From Adiantum capillus-veneris (lineage: Eukaryota; Streptophyta; Polypodiopsida; Polypodiales; Pteridaceae), in NCBI GenBank assembly GCA_014529385.2, contig CM043942.1, positions 35,928,469 through 35,992,468 of the forward strand: DNA of 64,000 bases, in the 5' to 3' direction. The position numbers and the translations under genes were made by a program. Positions 1-11,678 of this stretch are shown in pieces. A model generated the notes under the pieces. The model was not told the DNA's origin. It was given only the letters and a program-made list of their open reading frames with translations, and ran no database searches. How positions within the stretch are numbered: position 1 is the first letter of the stretch; every line of letters starts with the position of its first letter.

Positions 1-1763
1 GCTTGCAATGATAGCTTTGATTATATCCATCAAACAGGTTGATGTTTTGGCCCTCTAAACTAGATCTGCACAACGAAAATGTATGCCAAGTGACCAGCTC
101 TTGGTTCTTCATTCTCTTCTCCAATGCTTTGATAGATGGGAACTTTGTTTGCTCGATTGAATTTCGTGGTACCCTCGGACTTCTAATTGCTTCATCAAAG
201 TCATAGTAATTATTCACAAGGCTTTGAATTCAATTTTCTTTTTTTCTGTAGGGATTATCGTTGGAAAGGTTAGATTTTTTGTCAAGGGGAGTTGGCCTGG
301 CGGTAAAAACAAGGGGCTTTAAGCACTCCCACTATGGCTCATCCCTTGCAACATGCAATGTGGGCATAATCTCATAAAATCAGCTGATGCAAAGCATGAT
401 ATTCCCACTGAAAAAAATAGTACAATTTTCATTGAAATATCCATCCCTTTAAATAGCATTCATTTTGGCATATAAAACTTTTCTCAATATTTTAAAACTC
501 ATACTTTTATATCTCATACCTTACCCAGCAAGCTTGGTGCTAGATTCTCAAAAGACGTACTAAAAGTTGGTGAGACAAGAAATTAGCAAACCCTCTCTAG
601 ACATACTATGTGCAATTACACAACTAGTTCTTAAGAAGTCCACGATCGATCCCCACCCATGCTCACGTTGTCCAGATATTGCAAATTTGTCCAATGCCTA
701 TTCCTAGCTTTCAGTATCATTGATAAAATTGTACCACACTTATTTTAGGCCAATCAGTCTTTAGGATCATTTTAGGCCAATAAGTCTTTAGGATCATTTT
801 AGAGGCATGTCCCTTTTGAAAGCTATGGAAAGCAACTAGTGCATGGCCCGTCCTCCAAACGGGAAGAGAGAGAGAGAGGGAGAGAGAGAGGGACACGTGG
901 CGGATAGTGACCTCCCAACCGTTTTTGGGCGGCTCACCATCGTTTAGGATATAGAGAGAGTGAGACAAATTGGATATTGGAAACAAAGTTGCAAAGTATA
1001 GTATTATCTCATGTGCAAGCACTCTACTATTGTAGGTGTTACATTTTCAGAGGCTTTATCAGTAAATCAACTTTCTTGATCGGGACAAGAATTCTTATTC
1101 GTAAATCAATTTTCTTGATCAGAACAAGAATACAATAAGAGATACATGAGGAGCACTAATAACCAAGTCTTGCAACATATTTCTCGTAGTCGTGCAAAAA
1201 AGTTATATGCACATTTTGAACTACACAAGTGAATCCCCTTTAGTTTGATCTACTGGCAAACGCTGAGACCCAATCCTGCTTTTTTAGTGCTCGAGTTTTA
1301 AGGGCATTTTGACCAATGCTCCTAGAAAACTAGGTTTAGTGCAATCCCAATCACAAATTCTGAAATTCAGCTTGAAATTTTAAGTTTGAAGGGTGACTTC
1401 AAATATAGTCAATTTACCCCCGTAGATTTCTCATATGTAGGCTTCCCAAGCTCATGGAAAAAGGTTTTTTTTTTTAGAGCTGATTTTGACATTGCAGATT
1501 TTCTCCTTTCTACATGTACTTCACAAATTTTTCAGCCTTCCTGCACTTATTAATTACCACTGACTGTTGTCATGCTTGTGTCAGGTAACATATGCTATCC
1601 ACTCAATTTGGTTGTCCACTACAATGGCAAAGTTCAAACCTTCCTTGTAAGGTCATTTCACGGCTGAAATTGCACACTGCTTGTGTCAAGCACTGCGAAT
1701 ACTGTTGCATTTGCATTGCTTGCCTACATGGAAGAATCGTTGAATGAAACAAGAACTCTCTCA
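1..1763. other. Intergenic stretch, no recognised gene
   Basis: I see no convincing coding region or transposon end here. It lies 3' of the minus-strand Rcd1-like gene and should hold that gene's 3' UTR. A short impure GA tract lies at about 868-890. Confidence 0.4.
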
Positions 1764-4700
1764 TTAAGCACCCCGTAAGAACGGCCCCCTGGCATTTTTT
1801 GTTTTCTCAAGAGTAAACAGAAGTAGCTGCCAAAGCTTTTCCAACTCCGGCAATCCCTGCAAAACATAGACATTGAATACGTCAGACAAGTGAACTTCAT
1901 CGTCACCGATATGATCTGTGATGCGTAGATACCCCACCGCGAAGTACACAACCACCAACCCTTGAAAATGTTCATTCAATCAAAAATGAAAATCCAGGTG
2001 TGTAGATCATGCATTAAAGCAAATAACAATGACATGTAGCAGAGAAATAACCTTCAAGATGTAATTGAATCTGTCACTTTGAAGCTCTGATGGAAGAACA
2101 ATCTTCAGCCATTCACGAGCCCTTCACAGAAAAGAGTCCACAGTTCCCCAAATGCAGGGACATCACTGAGCCACAATCCTTATAACAAAGTGAAGTTTTC
2201 AGTAACCTTTTTCAGCTCGTGCATTAGTTTCAAATACTTAACCTCCGATCCTTTGCCAGGAGAAGATAGCAGCGAATTATAGGAGCCATAAACAAAGGAG
2301 AAAAAGCCCAAGCAGTTGCCACCAATGTCACCTGATTATCAAGGTGGTATGTTTGAAAAACTCGATACTCATGAAAGACCTACCTTAAGTGTGGCAATCT
2401 CAACATAGCATCAAATGAGAACCAGAAAGTTACCAGATTTGCAAAAGTTTCTATCACCATCTCCAAATCCGTGGACTTTCTGCTACAGAAATTGCTTATC
2501 CCATTCTTGCTCTTCAAAAGTGACTCCAAAATTAAAAGAGCCACCTGTAAGGCACAACAATTTGAATTTCAAGAATTAAGTGATTGATGTATTCTTCTGG
2601 ATAATTGCTGATTAAAACCAAGCCAAATGGATGTGGTTGAATACCAGTTTAGACGCATAGCTTCCTGTCTGCATTGAATGTCGGTAAATCAAAATAACAT
2701 CATTGTCCAGTGCCCAATTCGCAACTTTCTCTTCAGGGTGCTTCGCAAAAACAGCAAGGCTTTCTCAGAAAGACCATATTTGAAGGCCAAAGAACTTGAT
2801 TTCAATTAAGTAAAACGCTCAAGCAAGCGCACAAAACCTAGATCAAGTTTGATTGCATTCATTACAATGCAGCTAAAACATTTGTAAGCTCGGCTTGAGT
2901 TGAGTTTTGAGCAGTAAGGTGTTATTTGATATTCACAGATCAGTAGGTTAATTTGCACTTGCTAAGCGACTTAGAATGTGGTTCTTGTCCAATATCTTTA
3001 TTTGGAATGTTAAGAGCCACATGAAACTACAACCCTTCTCTCTTTAGAACACATTTAGACAAACAACAAAAGATCACCTGACAGATCAAGAAAATAACAG
3101 ACAGGGATGCCATTCGAATAGTCTCATAATGATTATCTGTATGATTAGTAAGAATCAAAGGTTTCAAGCAATTTGGAGTGAGTGCTGCAAAACAAGTAAG
3201 GAGTTAAGCTCAAAACTGGAAACCAGCCAAAAGACTTGCAGGATCAAGTGCTGCAAAAATAAAGAAGCATCTGCGGTCAATATCGATAACAACTAAATAA
3301 CTTGCACTAATTGTACTCACCGTTCATGAAGCCGCCCCATGTATCTTTGCTGGCTGCCATGCACTTCAAACAGCACATCAAAACATCACGCAGATTAGGT
3401 GCAACCAACATCAACTCTTAAAATCTACAAAATCCACTTATTTGCACCACTTTCAAACAAGAAAACTAGGAGCAATAAATACTTGTAAAGAAAAGCTTGT
3501 GCTACATCAAGCTTTAGAGTTCAAAACTCAACTACTTGCACCACTGACTAACAAAACAACGGGGAGCACCTGTAACAGAATCAGAATGTTAAATATTTTG
3601 TTGCTAGTCCTCAATGTCACAGTTCCAGAAGAAAAGTCACGGTGTGAATCTCGAATTTCCTGCAAATGTAGGTCACTGAGTTGACTGGGCATAGGAGGCA
3701 GCACTACATCACACGGAATGCTGTCTTCCACGTGCCAATGTTTCCATGAAAACAATCATTGGATAACAAAAACACGTCAACTTGATCAACGCTTGAGATG
3801 CTAGGCTCAAAGCCTAATCTACAGTGGCGGACTGACCTGCAACAACATTTTAAAGATTCGAGAGGAGATGCAGAGGTGAGAGCCAAGTAGTCTGAAGCGA
3901 TCATCATCCTCCTTTACCTGTAAAAATCTAGCTAATAAACGATAAAAACATGAATACATGCTTAAGAGTAACTTCCAGGATCCATATTAGTGCATGGTAG
4001 TAGCACTGCCATGCACTACCTCCACAAAACCCCTCTACCAGCTAGCACTTTTGCAGAAAATGGCTACAAAAACATGTTATCGCTCGTGCATCCAGACTGA
4101 ACAATAAGTTACTGTTTTGAAAAATATTTTCTACATGGGTTACCTCCAAAACATGATTGCCCAATAAGCACAAACAAATTTCTCTAAAAGCTTCCACTTG
4201 AGCTGCCACCAAGACATCCGAAACTTTCAAAGGCCTCTCCTCACACGTCCTGCCTTGAGATTTTTCTGCACCAGATTCGGACCCCATGACACCATCTACA
4301 AGAGGCCACATTTAGCATACTGTACAATATACAATGCAAAAGTTGCCTTAAACTGACTGGGCGAGGTGAAACTGAAGCTACATTATGCTAAACTTGAGAA
4401 CAGTGCAAAAAAATCATCTTCTGCTCAGGGAGGGTACCCCCTACCTGTTAACCCTTTCTAGATAAGCAATGCGCCTCCTAGAGTAAAGTGTGAAAAGGAA
4501 AAACTTGAGCAATGCGATGCTTTTAAGCTACCCTACCAATATCGATGCAAGTGCCATACTCCTTCACCACTATGATATCTCACATTGCCTAGCTTTCAGC
4601 TCTCAAAGTAACCCTGAGGCTTCTCTTTGCAGCTTACCAAATTTGTGCTCTGACATTGTGAAAAGAGCCTTCAACCAATCATGTTCATCCCTCAACTCAA

Positions 4701-5116
4701 GCATACAGTGTATCTCATCATCCAAAGGATTGCTGCTTTGTTTCGAGCCAGATGCACTATCATTAGCAATGTTTTGACTTCCTTTCAAAACTTGCTCTTT
4801 CCATTGTGCAACCGTACGAAGAAATGCAGCATAGCTATATTGACTGAGGTCATCTTCTGCATCCAGGTTAAGTGAACACAACAGCAATCAGCCAGCCAAG
4901 AGGTCCAAATAACAAAATATGAATGCGTTGTGGTCAGTAGTTAAGCAGATATGGCATAGAATGCATTGGTATTGCTTGCAGAGAAGATGCCTTTTCCATC
5001 TCTCTCTCCAGTCCTAAAAAGCTCGCAAAAATGAAAGATAAACACCTTTTATGAAAAGCTTGCCAACGCACAAACACACACGCAAACAAGAAAATTCTGC
5101 GGGAGGTGCTCCCTCG

Positions 5117-5149
<33 letters not shown>

Positions 5150-5189
5150 CGATAGGAGCGAACAGCTTGAACTCTTTAGTGGCCTCCAT
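1764..5189 (-). CDS. Divergent Rcd1/CNOT9/CAF40-like protein, 12 exons
   Basis: Predicted exons (minus strand) are 5189-5150, 4856-4638, 4295-4144, 3917-3837, 3659-3570, 3363-3321, 3184-3078, 2740-2645, 2544-2434, 2331-2243, 2121-2052 and 1856-1764. Every intron is GT-AG, the phases agree throughout, and the total is 1191 nt (396 residues plus stop). Residues about 115-366 follow the armadillo-type Rcd1 fold of the CCR4-NOT subunit CNOT9/CAF40. Landmarks are FKMLLQEI, SNKIFNILILLQCMA, YETIRMASLSVI and IIRCYLLLAKDRRARE, matching the family's LLQEI, SNRVCNALALLQC, YLRLTSLGVI and RCYLRLSDNPRARE blocks. Family members scaffold mRNA deadenylation and repression in cytoplasmic CCR4-NOT. The first ~110 residues are an extension absent from the canonical ~300-residue protein, and identity is low for this family. 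It could be a diverged paralogue with another role. The start (tiny exon 1) is the least certain part. Confidence 0.75.
5120..5149 (-). repeat. GT/GA microsatellite forming the first splice donor
   Basis: Read on the minus strand, exon 1 of the Rcd1-like gene ends in ATCG. The intron opens directly with a (GT)n run followed by (GA)n, so the 5' splice site lies inside a length-variable repeat. Confidence 0.6.
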
Positions 5190-5313
5190 TGAAGAAGGCG
5201 CTCTTCGGAGATGGTAATTCTGGCTTGACTTCCAACAACTTCAAAATGGCACACACTCTTCACGGCATGAGACGAGCAAGCCAGAAGAAATATGGAGAGC
5301 GGCAACCAAGAGC

Positions 5314-5314
5314 T

Positions 5315-5347
<33 letters not shown>

Positions 5348-5362
5348 TGAGAGAGAGAGAGT
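5314..5362 (+). repeat. (TG)n(AG)n microsatellite upstream of the Rcd1-like gene
   Basis: A pure TG run passes into an impure GA run about 125 bp upstream of the predicted start codon, probably in the 5' UTR or core promoter of the Rcd1-like gene. Confidence 0.75.
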
Positions 5363-5513
5363 CTCCCGTTTCTCAAAACCAGGGTCTAAAAGGCTCCATG
5401 TAAGCCCGGCGGACGTGTGTGCAATTTCATTCAAAGGTGATATGCAGGTCAGTTGGCGGAGCTCGACCCCCTCGCCAGCGCTAGCCTAATTCAGCTAACA
5501 CTAAAACTAGTAA

Positions 5514-6000
5514 GGCTGGCTTCACATTGGGGGGGCGGCAGAAACACTCCAAAAAGTGCTTTTTCGGATGGAAGAGATGCAAAATGCACACTTCCACCAC
5601 CCATTTGTTCACATAGAGGGTGGGAACAAAAAGCGACTCTATTTTCTTTCGCCTTCTTGTGTGAACATTGGATGGCGACGGAACAAATAGTGAAAGAAAA
5701 CAATATTAATATTCAAAATTTGATTGCTGAAAGTTAAGCTATGGTTGTTAAAGTTATCACAGGAACTTTTGGAAGAAAAAAGGGTGCCGAGTCAAATGGA
5801 AGGCACACTTGGAGGGTGGAAGTCGTTTGGCCGAGGGGGGGCGGGGGGGTCGGAAGAAAAGGAGAGAGTTTCTTCCATGCGCTGGCAGCTGGGAGGCAAG
5901 GTTTCCGCCGCGCACTGTGAACAGCCCATCTGACGTGGAAGAAACAGATTGGCTGCCTACACGCACTCCTTTGCTGCCGCCCCGCACTGTGAACCCGGCC
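5514..6000. mobile_element. Tourist-like (PIF/Harbinger) MITE, copy 1
   Basis: Terminal inverted repeats of about 31 bp are visible. The left end begins GGCTGGCTTCACATTGG; the right end, reverse-complemented, begins GGCCGGGTTCACAGTGC. Both continue into a GGGGCGGCAG block. The element is flanked by TAA at 5511-5513 and at 6001-6003, the TWA duplication typical of PIF/Harbinger transposons. The interior is GC-rich and non-coding. It lies in the upstream region of the Rcd1-like gene. Confidence 0.7.
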
Positions 6001-6127
6001 TAAGGTCGGCGGCCTCTCTCTCTCCCTCTTCATCGCGTGCACAGGGCTTCTCTCTGTTTGGAGTTTAGTCTTTATGTCACAGATTTAGACATTTGTAAAG
6101 GGCTACCCCTTCCGCCATATTATGTTA

Positions 6128-6388
6128 GGCTAGGTTCAGGCTGAACCGGCGGAAGAAACAAGCTTTCCTAAATGTGTCGCCGCCTACTGTGAACAGTGTG
6201 GAGGAGAAAAAGTGAAAAAGTGAAAAAGTGAAGGGGGCTGAGAGAGGCCATCGACTCTTTCGAGGGGGGGTCGGAAGAAAAATGGAGGGCCCGGCGGAAG
6301 AGTGCCTCAACTCCAACCAATGAAATTTCGCCATGAAGGATCGACGCCCCTTTGCATTTTTCTTCCGCCGCCTAGTCTGAACCCTCCC
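6128..6388. mobile_element. Tourist-like (PIF/Harbinger) MITE, copy 2
   Basis: Left end GGCTAGGTTCAGGCT and right end (reverse complement) GGGAGGGTTCAGACT both run into GGCGGAAGAAA, giving inverted repeats of about 30 bp. The flanks are TTA at 6125-6127 and 6389-6391. The terminal pattern resembles the neighbouring copy at 5514-6000, so they are probably the same broad family. There is no coding capacity. Confidence 0.7.
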
Positions 6389-6391
6389 TTA

Positions 6392-7927
6392 GTTTAGATA
6401 AAATTATTTGTTGTATTGTACATAGGAGCCCCTGAAGAGGCTCTTTTTGAGCTTGTCCAGTGTCCGTCTGTGACATGGGTCTCAAATTTCCACGGACAAC
6501 CCAATTGCCTTGAACTTGATCAAATCAAGTCTTGAGGGCTACATGAGGTTCTCTACCGAAGCCAATTGCTACGGCATCGTTTCAATTTTTTAAGAAAAGT
6601 GTGGCCCTATACCTAGAGCACTTATGGAAAGTTACTTTTCTCAACAAACAGTTTATTTATGAACTTGCGCTCACTGCATCGTCTTGCACAACTAGCATAG
6701 AAACATAGAAGCGCATAGTCTCATTCTGTATGACAACTCCTCCTGTGGAAGATATCGAGTCATCGAAAGCTTCGTCCAAGCCTTGTCTAGAAACCACATT
6801 TTGTACGCAACTTCTCTCTTTCTCTTTGAAGACACTCAGCTCGGGAGCATTGACTCTCTCTTCCTCGTTTTTGTTTTTCTCCCACTACGCTTCGAACCAG
6901 CTACGCTTATCTCTGTAGTGCTCTTTGCTTTGTGAAGATGGATTGTCTCGACTATCCAATTCACGAAGACTCTTGTGCTAGCATGGTTTTTACAAGGTTG
7001 CAAGGAGGTAGTAAGCTCAATTTTGTTGCTTGGCACATCAAGGCAAGCGAGTGCATGACTGTGTTGTAGTCCACTACTTTATGTTTGTGGCAAGGCACTC
7101 CACACCTATGGGTACAATTTGTTGAAAAGTTCATGGGATGGTTTTGAGCATAATCCACGTCCATTGATTTATAGTCAACCGGGTCGGAAAAAACAATGTT
7201 GTTTTTGGAATTCAAAATTTTTGTGAGCAATTTGAATGCACTACATGAAGAGAAGCATAAAAAAGATGGACTAGTTGTACTCATAGTAGACTTATCTCTA
7301 ATTAGTTTGTGCTCGTTGCCTTAGGGAACATTTGCTTTGCATTTTTACATTGTCTTCCTAAGCAGCTTCAATACTACATGTTTTAGGTGAAGTACTGCTC
7401 CTGCCAATTCTTGAAATGTTCGTGGTCGTCTAGGTGTATCATACTAGGCGTAGAATGATGTTTACATCCAGTGGATGGTCAATAGCTCCACTCCTTTGCC
7501 TTTGCCATCTTTTGGATTTATGTTTAGTAACTAAAAGAGTTGGTACCTGCAAGCACAATGTTTATGAGTTTTGCTTGAGAAGTGAGACATCTTATGACTT
7601 GATATGTGCATCTACTAGGGTGCGGGTTTGATGAATTAATGTGCATTTTTGTAGGTTTTATACAATAGGCTTTTGTTGTTATATGGCCTCCATAAAATTG
7701 CTAGGGAGTTACATCTTGAAACTATAATCATGTCCAATAGCTTCTTCCCTTCTTATACAAAAAGCGGCACATGCTTTAAGTGCACCTTTTCTATCCAGTT
7801 GTCTTCTTACACACTTTGTATAGTGGTAAAGCTTGATCTCCTTGGCCATGGTCAACATAGGCTACTCACCTAAATTGCAGTAGAATAGAATGTATCCACT
7901 GTTTGTAGTTTAGAGATAGACTAGTCT
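6392..7927. other. No recognised feature
   Basis: Short open frames occur, but none has recognisable motifs, a plausible exon structure or transposon ends. I see nothing I can name. Confidence 0.4.
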
Positions 7928-8400
7928 TTGTATGCTTATGCATGGAAGAATGGCCTGAATTCAAATGTCTTTGTTGAAAGTACACTTATCAGTATGTATA
8001 TTAAATGTAGGTATATTGAGATCACCAAGCATCTTTTTGGTAGCATTCAAAGAAGAGATAATGGTTTGTGCAATTCAATGTTTTTTTCTTGTGTTGTTGA
8101 ACGTGGAGTAGGAGAGAATGCTTTGCAATTGTTTAGCCTGATGCAAAGGAAATGCCCAACACCTGGTGTTGATAGTGGAACTTCAAGCTCATTGTATATT
8201 AGCTTAGAAATAGAGAGTTATTCTCAATGATGGCCAACCAACAAAAATTTAGCTTTAAGAATTGTCCCAAAATTGCATTGAGATGTGGTCCAAAGAAAAG
8301 GATTTCATTCTGATGATCTCATCAACAATCTTCAAAGGATGTATGGCAAGTGTAGATCAATAAGGGAAGAAGGCTACCCTCTTTTATCCCATTGTCATGC
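7928..8400 (+). pseudogene. PPR-protein relic
   Basis: The frame from 7928 reads like the PLS-type pentatricopeptide array of plant organellar RNA-binding proteins: GLNSNVFVESTLISMYIKC, then GENALQLFSLMQ. After a stop at about 8230, more of the pattern appears in another frame (SDDLINN, then MYGKCRSIREE). The intact families are hundreds of residues long and start with a targeting peptide. Here only about two repeats survive, with stops and frame changes, so this is a dead fragment. The upstream part at 7670-7870 may belong to it but is too eroded to claim. Confidence 0.6.
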
Positions 8401-8659
8401 AGCTCCGCTTCCATGATAAGAAAAAGAGCAGAAGGATGCACATTGTGTATAATTGATGTCATAAAATCTAATAACTAACTAACCCAAATAATTTCCTCAT
8501 ATTAAACTGCTCATTTAATGTGGGAGAATAAACGGTAACAAGAGTTAGAATATAGACATGTGCTTATGGATCTATCTCGACACGGGGCCAAAGTCAATGG
8601 GTCCAAATGAGAGATGGTCTGTCAAAGAGCAATGCTAGCTAGTGGAGCTTGGAAGATCT

Positions 8660-9944
8660 TAGGGTTAGATTCATTAAAGGCCTCAAGTTAGTGTTAAAAG
8701 TCCTTAGACCTAGGACCTTAGGCAAGCTAGGGATGTGCTTGAGGTGGGAACCCGCGGCCCAAGCTTGAGGTGCTAGTCATGCTTGCTGACTAAGGTTCTT
8801 GAGGTGCTTGAGGTGATTAATGACTAAGGTGCTTCATGACTATGGTTCTTGAGGGGCTTGAGGTGTTCCACAAAGTCCAACACATCCCTACACAAGGGAG
8901 GGCGAGCCTTACAAGTAGGGGCATGAGAGAGAACACACACACACTCACTCCATGCAAGCCAAGTCTAAAGAGGCAACAAGGACACATGTCAAGTTCCTCC
9001 CCATGTTGCCCTCATAAGGTGCCTAAAGCCTATTGGTTGACTTCTAAAGGGTCCAATGAGAATTTAACTAATTAAATTAATTGTTTAAGCATTTATCAAG
9101 CCCTCTCTCTCAAAGGGGAAAGAAGGGGAAAGGAGGACACTTGTCCAAAGACTAGGCTTGAGAGAGCCAATGAGTTTCAAGCAAGGCCAAAAAGAGGGGT
9201 TCAACCATGCAACTTGGGGGCTAGCTTGGAGGGTGTACTCTCTTCCATACACACACACTCATTGTGTGAAGTGCCAAGTGCAAGAACTCCATCTCCTTCT
9301 CCAAGCTTGTTGAGAAGTTGAGAGCCTACACCAACACTTTTGGCTATGGAATGCAAATCCAGCCAAGAGCCATGCTTCAATGCTTAAGCTTGCCATATTC
9401 TCCATCTTCATTACTATGCTATTATGCTATGCTAAGTGAGCAAGAAGAGTGATGATGAGGAACTATTTCTTTCTCATATGAATGTTTCTTCTTCCTCTTC
9501 CCTACCCTCATTCCCTGCTAGCCTTCTCCACCTTCAAGGTGTTTGAGGCCTTGGGACTGAGGCCAGGGATGGTTAATGCTTTTACAAAGATTATTCTATG
9601 CTTGTGATGCATGAAGTTCTCCATCTTCATTGCATCACCTAGGTCGCAAGGAATCCAAAGCTTGTAGTGTATCAAGTCTTTTTTTTTGGGAGAATCTATA
9701 ATACAAAAGCATATTGCAAGGGGACCGTCGGCTCCACATAAATTCGGTCCTCAACTGTTGTCAAGTTCTCTAACTCTCTCTCTCTCTCTTGCAAAAAAAA
9801 TTCATGAGAAGTTAATTAAAATTTAAGTATAATGGTTATATTACTGCCCGCTAATTAAGTTCACCCTCAATAGTCCCATAAAAATGCTCACTATAGTTCT
9901 CTTAATTCTGCTATTCTCAATGTTCATAGGCCATTTCTATTACA
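8660..9944 (+). repeat. Probable 5' LTR of Gypsy-2 (left border unresolved)
   Basis: The sequence ends ...TTCTATTACA immediately before a tRNA-iMet primer-binding site, as an LTR should. No second LTR copy is in the window, so the left edge cannot be fixed by comparison and 8660 is a guess. The word CTTGAGG recurs several times between about 8735 and 8870. Confidence 0.45.
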
Positions 9945-9945
9945 T

Positions 9946-9957
9946 TGGTATCAGAGC
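9946..9957 (+). other. Primer-binding site, initiator tRNA-Met (Gypsy-2)
   Basis: TGGTATCAGAGC is the standard plant complement to the 3' end of initiator tRNA-Met, placed 1 bp after the LTR's terminal CA. It fixes the plus orientation of Gypsy-2. Confidence 0.85.
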
Positions 9958-10327
9958 TATTGGTTTCTTTTTCTTGCTTAAGAAGAGAGGTCCTTAAGTT
10001 GTCCATGAAAGGTTGGACATGTTCATTGCAATAGGGTAAGTGGGATAGGTATTAATTATCTTGGTTGAAAAGGACGTAGTTCAAGGTACATCGTTGGGAA
10101 CTATAGTCTTAATAATGGAGTCTCTCGGGGCTTGCCTTTGGCTTAATCGCTATTGAGCTACTAGCAAGCTCAACAGGAACCATAATCAACCGAGCAATGT
10201 TAGACCCTCTCCACTAGTCTTTGCAATCAACAGTCTAAGGACTAATTTTCAAAGGTAAAGAAGAGTAGAAACTAAGGTTTTTTAGGGTACCAAAGCACAA
10301 AGTAATTTATACATAAGTTTAATTAGC

Positions 10328-11678
10328 ATGGCTAACAATAATCAAGAGAGTAGAATGAATATTGACAACTTTGATTTTGCACATGAAGGTGCTAATGATG
10401 ATGCCCCCATGTTTGTTAATTATCTTGTTACTAGGTTGCAACAAGCTATGGGCAACCCTGCTTTGCAAGCCGAAGTTACTCAACAACTTCGTGCTTATGG
10501 GATTTCCCTTCCTCTCCAAGAGGAGAGAGAGCTTAGAAAGCCTCTTGATGAGACTCCCAAAATAAGACTCTCTCCCATAAGAGAGGAGGAATCCAAAGAA
10601 CAAGAAAGAAGTGAATCACTAAGTTCCTCTGAAGACGTGACTCCACAAAGACGGCGTCCTAGATGATCGGCAACTCCTCCCAAGAGGAAACGTCAACCCA
10701 TAGTCCTTCTCCTCATCACTCCAAAAGGAAAGAGAGGAAACAAAGGAAGAAAAAGGCAAGAAAGAGTTCACCCTCTTCTCCTTCTTCTTCACCTTCCTCC
10801 TGACAAAAGCAACAGCTATTCTCCTAGAGAATACAAGACGAGAGGACATTGCAAATCCTACCCTGCTTGAAGGTCCCAAAACCTTAAAAAGTTCAAAGAG
10901 GGAGGAGAGAGTAACTCTTTTCTCACCTATGATGGCACCTTTGGTGCTACTGACAAAGTGTTGGCCTTCATCCAACAATTCGACGCGGCCTTTGGAGACG
11001 AGGGCTTCATAGAGTCCTCCAAGCTACATCATGTAGCTATGCACTTCTAGAAATCTTCTCGTCAATGGTGGGCTAGCCTCCGTGGCAACAGCGAAGCCCC
11101 AAAGACACGGAAAACTCTATGTGTTTCCATCATGAAGCAATTCATTGTAAGCGATGCAAAGGACAAAGTCTTACAGAATGGTGGAGTTTGAAGCTTCTCT
11201 CCAACGAGTCTATCCACAACTATGTGGACAAGTTTTGGGATTTACATCTCAAGGCTAATGGCTTTCAAAAGACAGACTTTGATGAGCAAAATCAACAATT
11301 ATGTGCGAGATTACCTGAAGAAATGGCCGAGTATGTAAACTCCAAACGGCTTGGTTTTATCACTGAAGTAATCCACCACACTATGGTTGCTTTGCGCATC
11401 AGTTTTCAACAAGGGGCTAAAAGGAATGCCAAGCCCATGGAAAACAAAGACAAAAATGAATCAAGAGGGAAGAACAATACCCAAAACTCTTCCCAAGGCA
11501 ATTCCAATAACAACAACAACAATCGGTCCAAGGAGAAGGGAGTTTACAAAGGTAAAAATAAACTCTCTCCTGAAGAGTTTAAGATTTTCATAAGGACCAC
11601 AAATGTTTTAAGTGTGGGGAGCAAGGACATGGCCATCATTCTTGCCCCAAAAGAAATACCCACAATGAGACTCCTAGA
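10328..11678 (+). pseudogene. Gypsy-2 gag, interrupted
   Basis: The start at 10328 gives MANNNQESRMNIDNFDF and a frame to 10666. A capsid-like region follows in shifted frames: FIQQFDAAFGDEGF near 10970, then QWWASLRG near 11070. The frame at 11119-11784 carries the gag C-terminal part, an Asn/Lys-rich linker and, in another frame at about 11611-11652, a CCHC knuckle (CFKCGEQGHGHHSC). Gag normally forms the particle shell and binds RNA. At least two frame changes and the Gypsy-1 insertion after 11678 make it non-functional. Confidence 0.7.

Noticed and set aside
1724-1975. Alternative 83-codon frame over the last exon
   Set aside because: The acceptor TTTTGCAG/GG at 1857/1856 gives a phase-consistent exon (GLPELEKLWQLLLFTLE) in the other frame.
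2052-2215. Apparent frameshift in the Rcd1-like gene
   Set aside because: A first reading placed exon 11 too far upstream. Using the acceptor TTTTCTGTGAAG/G at 2122/2121 restores the phase left by exon 10.
4934-5434. 166-codon minus-strand ORF over the Rcd1-like gene start
   Set aside because: It runs through two microsatellites, and the splice model with an ATG at 5189 fits the downstream exon phase better.
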